64,000 nucleotides of DNA from Cerioporus squamosus (taxonomy: Eukaryota; Basidiomycota; Agaricomycetes; Polyporales; Polyporaceae): the NCBI GenBank assembly GCA_022592435.1, contig JABYQS010000009.1, forward strand, positions 372,001 to 436,000, read 5' to 3'. Made by a program: the position numbers and the translations under genes. The notes under the pieces were generated by a model. The model did no database searches and had not been told where the DNA came from. It saw only the letters and a list, made by a program, of their open reading frames with translations. Of the stretch, positions 57,935-64,000 are shown piece by piece; positions within the stretch are counted from its first letter, which is position 1, and the number at the start of each line of letters is the position of its first letter.

Positions 57935-60534
57935 CGTGAAGGTAACAAATAGCGGGCGACCGGCGCAGAGAAGGAAAAGAAGGTATACCAGATAGCGAGA
58001 AGAGGGAGATCCCAGACCGTGGAGCCTTCCTTCGACCAGAGTGCGACAGGGAGAGCACAGAGAGCGGACCCAGACCGTCGGCCATCGTATATAACACTCC
58101 AAGGTGCGCCTGTCTGCTCTACACCGAGCGGACGGTACAAGGGGTGGCAACCGTCCACCCGCAACGTATCAGACCGCTGCAGGCGCCGCCTATCGCCTCC
58201 CGTCCCTCCCATTGGACGAGCGCAAACCACGCACTCGCGCAGGCACCGCTATCGCATCATCCTATCCCATTCGGCCCAGCCAAGGTCGGCCAAGGGGCTC
58301 AGTTCTGGACGCAAGAGCGACTTGCGGCAGCTGAGGGACCAAAAATAATGGATGACTGCGCATTCTATTCCCGGAGGTCGCGATGTGCGGAAACGCAATA
58401 TGTAATGTGTACCAGACGCAGTGTCTAAGCCAGCTACTGACCGGGCACGATGGGACAGGACTTACTGGCCCTGAGGGATCGTGGAATATCCCATAGTTCT
58501 GGTTCAACAGCGCGTTCAGAACCACACCGCCTAGCCATCGTCCCATCAGCGTTGCGTGACGAACTGATATCCTGCGGAGCTTGCGCACAGCAAGTGTCAA
58601 CGAGTATGAAAAGCAGACGACTAGTGCGCCATGAATAGACAACGCAGTGTTAGGACGCTGCGTTCATCTGAACGTTATCATTGGTGCGTTTGCCAATGAA
58701 GCCGACTCATGCATCCATAACACCGAGGGAAGAGAAGGAATGACGGCACAATGCTGATCAACGACGCACAGCATCACTTGAACGGTGATAGTCGCACCTC
58801 AGCAGCACACACCAAGAGCTTGTAATCACCGCCGTCCCCGAGCTGAGAGTGTCGATCCTTGGACTACCGTCGCGCAAGTTGGCCCGGTGCAGCGGGTTCG
58901 CTACAGGTTCGCTATTGGCCAAGAACCATAGGATCGCTGAGTTCCTTCTAAGCGATGATTGGTATCAGGCCTTGATGAGTCCCGAGTCATGAGAGTCGGA
59001 CACCGCCTGCTCTCACTCATAGGCTGAACACGAACAAATCAGTCATCTGCTGACAACATTGGACATACAGGCAGCTGCGAGCGCAGGACCCGATGCACCT
59101 GTTCTTCACGCTGAACATGCGAACGGTGCCGAATTGACCACAGCAAGTTTGATGTCCCACACCCGTGCACCTCTGCAGAGCGGACAAGAAAATGCGCCGT
59201 GAGCATCCAGCCAATCAAAGTGCAAACTTGATTCGTACTCATCGACTGCGAGGACTCCGTGCTTCTGGGGAGCATCGCCTCATTCTATCGGTGCAAATGC
59301 GTCTTTCCGGAGCGATTCCTTCGCAAGGTCCGTCGATCCTCGAGGCGGGTATCCGAGGACTGACAGCATGTTGCACGCACTACTTCCTACGGACCACAGT
59401 GAGCTCCGTCCGCTGTTGATGGTTATGTCATTGAATCACGCACAGCTTCGCGAGCGTAGTACTCACATACGTACTTCTTGACCCAGGTCGTGAGGACGTA
59501 GGGTACATCCAATAGGTGCCCTGCTAACCGCGACCTTGCTGGCTGTAGATGGCAAGCATAAGTCCTGGTACTGAGATGGTCTAGGCGATAACCTGCGATT
59601 ATAGATGAGCTCTGCGTCTTCACCTACACTCCTGTGTTAACGGTGGCACGGCCAGCAGAGGTATAAATATGCTGACCTTCCGAGTGCGCGACAAACTCCA
59701 TACCGTCGTCCTACGACTCTCCAAGACCTAGATCAGTAGCTGACGAGCTTCTGACGCTGGTCTGTTCTTGTGCAAGTTTGCAGTATCCATGACACGACGA
59801 GCCCAACTCCCGGAGTCAAGTGTGCAGAGTGGAGCTTCGAGTGGTCGTCCGACGACGAGAGCAACGGTGGACGCGACCTGCGCGTCGCTTGCTGGACATG
59901 CAGATAAGATAATCTTCGATCTAATCAGTCTCTTGGAATCTATATGCCACGCGACGCGACGCATCCGAGTCCCGCGTCGGCGAGTCTCCCTTCCTGCGCG
60001 AAATCGTTTGCTACGAGTGGTCTGTGCAAGGTCTCAGGAACGTATTGGACAGCAGGTGCGAGTATCGACCGCGCGACTCCTGCTCCTGCTAATCTGCTTG
60101 TTTAGTGAGGGCTAGGCGAAGTCCGAGGTCGTGAAGTCCTGTCTCCGGAGATGGTCAATGGCACGTCAGTGTCTCAAACACGACAACGATCTGTCATGGA
60201 TACTCACATAAACCCGTAGAACGTTTTCTACGCGAACTCCCGGACCGCAAATGCCGACAGGCGGGAGTTCGTTAGTCTCTCGCAGCACTCGCCTCCTCGT
60301 ATTCGACGAACTCCGAGTAACGGACGCGGTTCGCTTCCAGAGATGCCTTCTACCACGAGCAGCCGAGGCGATATGTCCGTGCTCGCACGCACGGTCACAT
60401 CCTCTGTTGAACCGGACGAAGCTGGAAATTCCATGTGGATACGATACGTTCTCTGCCCCATCCTTGCAGGCAGGCTCCAGCCTGAAAGCGCACAGTCGAA
60501 CGCAGGGGAAGCGCACGGAGTACTCACAGCGCAT
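57935..60534. other. Gene-poor region
   Basis: No gene recognised over about 2.6 kb, apart from the protease promoter at the left. A stretch at 60170-60530 (-) weakly recalls a small heat-shock protein domain but is not in one frame, so it is not called. Confidence 0.4.
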
Positions 60535-61267
60535 CTATATCTTTCCACCACGATGGGGCGCAGGTCTCTGTTGATAGAGGGCTCCATCGGTCGTCTCACG
60601 TCGCTGCGGGCCTATACTTACACATAAGTAGGAGGACCTTGAGCCAGTCAGCTCGACCGCGACACTGCCGATCCCCACTCCGCTGAAAACGACAGACGAC
60701 GATGAATATGGGAGACCATCTACACATTCACACAAGACACCAGACACGTACCTGATTCGCGCGACTCCATCATGGACGACCTCGACACGCTCTCCGAGTC
60801 CCCTCCCACCCCAAAAGCCGCCCTCTGCAGATCCCTCGCGTACTTCTCCTGCCCGCCGGGGACTTCACGTCCGCAGCATAGTCATGGTCATTCAACGTTC
60901 AACATTGATACCGCCCCTTGGCTCATCGCGGAAGTGAAATTCACTCACCTGCAAGAGGCTCCTCCTTGTTCCGCCTCAGCGACTCCTGCGTCATGGCGAG
61001 CATCTGCGCGAGCTGTTCCTGGACAGTGAGAGTGCGCTGCGTCTCCTCGTCGTCCCGCGCAAGCTTGGCGACGTGCCGCTCCTCGCTGGCCTGCTTGCAC
61101 GTCTGGATCTCGTCGCCAACTTGCTGGATGGCCGTGGTAAGCTGCTCGAGTTCATCGGTGAGCGATATAGGTATGCTGGTCGACGTCGATGGTGAAGAGG
61201 AGGAGGGGTTGGAGAAGGACATCACAATTGCTGAGGTAGGCAAGGGGGATGGACTTTCAGGGTTCAA
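60535..61267 (-). CDS. Coiled-coil protein of unknown function, 3' exons uncertain
   Basis: The exon from 61267 encodes a Ser/Pro-rich start (MNPESPSPLPTS) followed by a strong heptad-like helix (DELEQLTTAIQQVGDEIQTC, then RTLTVQEQLAQMLAMTQESL), ending RRNKEEPLA at a GTGAGT donor. Two readings of the downstream DNA are possible: an in-phase one through 60862-60960 ending near 60535, or an out-of-phase one encoding EKYARDLQRAAFGVGGDSE, which looks more protein-like. I therefore trust only the first exon. No family recognised; a structural or scaffold role is a guess. Confidence 0.4.
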
Positions 61268-62960
61268 GGCTCAGGTGGTGGTGACGATGACAGGAGGAGA
61301 GAAACATGTGGCACTGGCAGCGTGGCAGCGGCATGGTCGGGCGACTTATGACCGAGGAGAAAAAGTAAGGGAGAGAGTACGTATCTGCATTGTGACCACT
61401 GCTCTTTACATCGTAGACGTCTACAGGCTCGTCCTCGATATCCATGCCGGGATGCCTCAATCACCCCATCCTTCCACCTCCAATCTACACCAAGTCCAAT
61501 CGCCGGCGATCGACTGATCGCTGAGCTCTGTCGTCTATCGCAGAGGTATGATATCAGTAAGTCATTCCAGTCAACAGATCTGAGCAAGAAACGCACCGAT
61601 CACCAGGTTGGGAGCGCGATGGACCTCCAAGCACGAGTCATGGCTCTCGAAGAGCACGCAAAGAGAAAAATTGGTGATCGGAGGACGACAGCACCAGAGT
61701 AGTCTGAATCGAGTTTCGCAAAGGGCGCGAAGCCCCACATGCGCGAGCCGCGAAGTGCACTGAAGGACGCGACAACCCACCGATCCTCTTGGCCCACGAA
61801 CGAATCGCAGGCCGACGAGGTGGCGAGTGTGCGCCCGATCCCTGCGCCGTATCCCAAAGTCCGCGTCCACCCCTCGACGCCGAAGCGTGTCTCCGAGGCC
61901 CGAAGGAGGCTTCACCTGCGTCCGCCGAGACAAGCTCGACTTGTTCAGGCCCGACCCTGGAGCGGACTGTATTTCTGGTGCGACACTCGGTCTGTTCAGA
62001 CCGGACCCAGCTAGAGTCGATCGAGAGGGATTAGAATGCTCAGACCTTAGCCCGCTCACAATAATGGACGAGGGGGGCGTCCTGTGCGGCGTGAGCCTCG
62101 CGGCTTTGGTGCTGTCGTCGTTGGGGGAGAGCAAGCAGAAGCGGCAGCATTCCTCTTCCTCATACCACCACCACCAAGTCTTTCCCACGGCCGCTGACCA
62201 CCGCGAATGCCGCGCTGGGGAGCTGTTAATCCTATTTATTGGCCTCCTAGTGCCTATGACTTTGTCGTATCGTCGTTCGCTGTGGAATGCGTACGCTGTG
62301 TGTCAAATGACAAGGGGCTGCGGCTCCCTGCGCTTAGGCGCGTGTTCCTCCGGAACCCTCTGTGTGTGGCCTGGCCCTCCTGATTGGCGGATAACTCTGC
62401 TCCTGCCGCGGCGGCTGACTCGTGTCGCTGTCGCTGTGGAATAAAAAACGAGGAGTCCGTTTTGAGTGGGATGTCGGGCGCGAGCTGGTCGCCTGGGTGG
62501 CGAGCTGGTGCAAGTGAAATTTTAGTGTGTAGACGCCGCCTGAGGTCACGTGCCCCCCGGATGTCGGGTGCGACTAGCGCCTTGCGAACCTGTGCGTGTG
62601 CCGGTCCGTGAGGTGGCGACTCGTACGTGCCGCTGGCCCTGGCTGCTTCTCTCTTCCTGCTGGTCCCCTCTGGGTGGTGGTTAAGTGGTCGCCCACTGCC
62701 CGCTTGTGCGGGTACGCTCTCCTCCTGTGGCTAGACGGAGTCGTGTGGTGTGTCCCTGTGTCTCTGTGCTGAGTGAGTACCTGCCTGTCCGGCCCGAATT
62801 GTGCTTCGACTTCGTTCATGGAGTTCTTCATGACCGATATTGACTGCCCTTCACCCTGCTAAGGGTCTTAGGGATTTACTTCCCCCGTGATGGCCACGTA
62901 AGCGTCGTCCAAGTACAAAACGATTCGGCATAGATTCATAGAAGGCACAAAGACGCAGCA
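61268..62960. other. Gene-poor region with unusual composition
   Basis: 61571-62190 is open on the minus strand (TGG repeats at its start) and partly open on the plus strand, but has no family signal. 62330-62960 is GT-rich on the plus strand with many TGTGTG and CTGGC words and no coding pattern. Confidence 0.4.
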
Positions 62961-63554
62961 ATGCCCACCACTCGTGTCTACGCTCGCTGGGCCGACCAGT
63001 TCGACCTGTCCATCCCCAACACCCCACTACCCATCCCCGTCCATGCATATGATGCTCCTATCCCCCCACCAGTCTGCCCAAAGCGGGGCGAACGTGTCCA
63101 GGTCATTGCGCTTTCCCCGATGGCCTATCGGACCATGTACGCGCCCCTTGGGACGAGGATCTACGACATATACGACCCTCAGGTGGAAGGAGTGGTGGAA
63201 GGAGTGTGTCCAGCTGGGCCATCGCGAGTTGCGTTCGCGATCAGGAACTTCCGCCAGGAGTCGGGAGTGCAGTGGGTGGTGGTAACGGTCCCATTTGTTG
63301 AAGGAGAAATGAGGTGGCCTGGCGCGGAGGAGTGCCCTGACGAGTGGCTGCAGAGCTGCCTCTCTGGCGAGAGGAGCTCGGTCGAGCTTCAGCACGATGC
63401 AGTGGTGGTGGACAAGCTAGGAGACGTCCCGACGTCTCCGGTCGCCCTGAAATACCCGGATCCCCGCGTATCGCAGCGCGACCGGCTACTTACGGAGTGT
63501 TTCGACCGGTGGAGGCCTACCAATCCGGTGCCCGACGTGCCCGAGGATATATAA
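62961..63554 (+). CDS. Intronless hypothetical protein, 197 residues
   Basis: Unrecognised. Open from MPTTRVYARWADQFDLSIPN to PDVPEDI with no need for an intron, unusual here. The composition is protein-like, with alternating beta-type segments (TRIYDIYDPQVEGVVEGVCP, SGVQWVVVTVPFVEGEMRWP) and three Cys. No signal peptide or membrane segment. It may belong to a lineage-specific family, or to a mobile element whose other parts I did not find. Confidence 0.4.
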   Translation: MPTTRVYARWADQFDLSIPNTPLPIPVHAYDAPIPPPVCPKRGERVQVIALSPMAYRTMYAPLGTRIYDIYDPQVEGVVEGVCPAGPSRVAFAIRNFRQESGVQWVVVTVPFVEGEMRWPGAEECPDEWLQSCLSGERSSVELQHDAVVVDKLGDVPTSPVALKYPDPRVSQRDRLLTECFDRWRPTNPVPDVPEDI

Positions 63555-64000
63555 GCATGTACATGTTCTTATGCCACTATGTGATCGCCCTGGGTCTTCG
63601 CTTACGAGGGGCGAGAACGTCCTGCCCAAGTGTCTTGAACCCAAGCGAGCGACTAAGATCCGCAAGTTCTTCAACCTCTCCAGGGATGGTGATGCCCGCA
63701 ATACGCCGGCAGAAGAGAATTCAAGAGCTCTAAGAAGGAGAACGGGGCCAGGGTCACGTGCCGTAGGTACATCAGCAAGAGGCATGTGCTCCAGGAACGT
63801 GGCTGAGCCAGATAAGATTAAGTTAGGGCTCGGGCTGGGCCGGAACGGAGATTGCAATATCTTTGGCCCGGCGTGATGCGTATGCTTCCTTATTGAGCCT
63901 GTAGCTGTGCGAATGGGCGTCTTATGTGAGGTTAACCTGTTTTAGAAATGCTTCGATTCTCTGCTCGCAGAGCGCGCTGCCGTACTCATTTCGCTTCCTC
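63555..64000. other. Right edge, no recognised gene
   Basis: Short open frames only. Confidence 0.4.

Noticed and set aside
60170..60530. Small heat-shock (HSP20) protein remnant
   Set aside because: The segment EDVTVRASTDISPRLLVVEG recalls the alpha-crystallin core, but the match is short, switches frame, and lacks the GxL motif.

Overview
The window is nuclear DNA of a filamentous basidiomycete, most likely an Agaricomycete (Polyporales would fit, but this is a guess from gene content). The signs are dense genes with many 45-60 nt GT-AG introns, GC-rich coding DNA, and basidiomycete-type families (DUF6534 membrane proteins, many F-box/LRR proteins, intron-rich P450s, Kre9/Knh1-like secreted proteins). 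There are no operons. I saw no rRNA, tRNA, CRISPR array or intact transposon. All gene models are hand-spliced from splice signals and family alignment, so small exon-edge errors are possible.

Layout. 1-3809 (-): Rif1 homologue with N-terminal PP1-docking motifs, running off the left edge, with MluI boxes upstream. 4938-5439 (+): small secreted Kre9/Knh1-like protein. 6656-8954 (+): cytochrome P450 with two frame breaks. 9409-11586 (+): FAD-dependent amine-oxidase-like protein with 7-nt and 5-nt micro-exons. 12168-15436 (-): Nha1-type Na+/H+ antiporter. 17649-24161 (-): a family of small Cys-rich membrane proteins resembling animal brain protein I3 (one long form, three short forms, one relic), partly within a tandem duplication of about 2.2 kb. 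25809-27569 (-): DUF6534-type membrane protein. 28309-31685 (-): YEATS2/Ahc1-like chromatin protein, head-to-head with FEN1 at 32005-33654 (+). 33857-35967 (-): Nop12, tail-to-tail with FEN1. 36377-36960: F-box relic. 37702-38965 (-): unrecognised protein. 39688-42375 (+): Rrn5-like SANT protein. 42677-45376 (-): two tandem ICMT-like methyltransferases. 46243-50854 (+): a second, divergent Rif1-like gene. 51179-55194 (-): a broken and an intact F-box/LRR gene. 55675-57934 (-): GPI-anchored aspartic protease. The last 6 kb is gene-poor, with two weak protein candidates.

The most interesting signal is the pair of Rif1-like genes about 42 kb apart in opposite orientation. The left copy has the RVxF/SILK protein phosphatase 1 leader and three MluI cell-cycle boxes. 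The right copy aligns with it along most of its length but starts exactly at the helical-repeat domain and has neither. The second is the YEATS2/Ahc1-like protein: its YEATS fold is recognisable, but the positions expected to form the acyl-lysine aromatic cage are not aromatic. Several genes (P450, long BRI3-like gene, nop12, F-box) carry small indels or in-frame stops. Some lie in C-runs and could be assembly errors rather than true pseudogenes.
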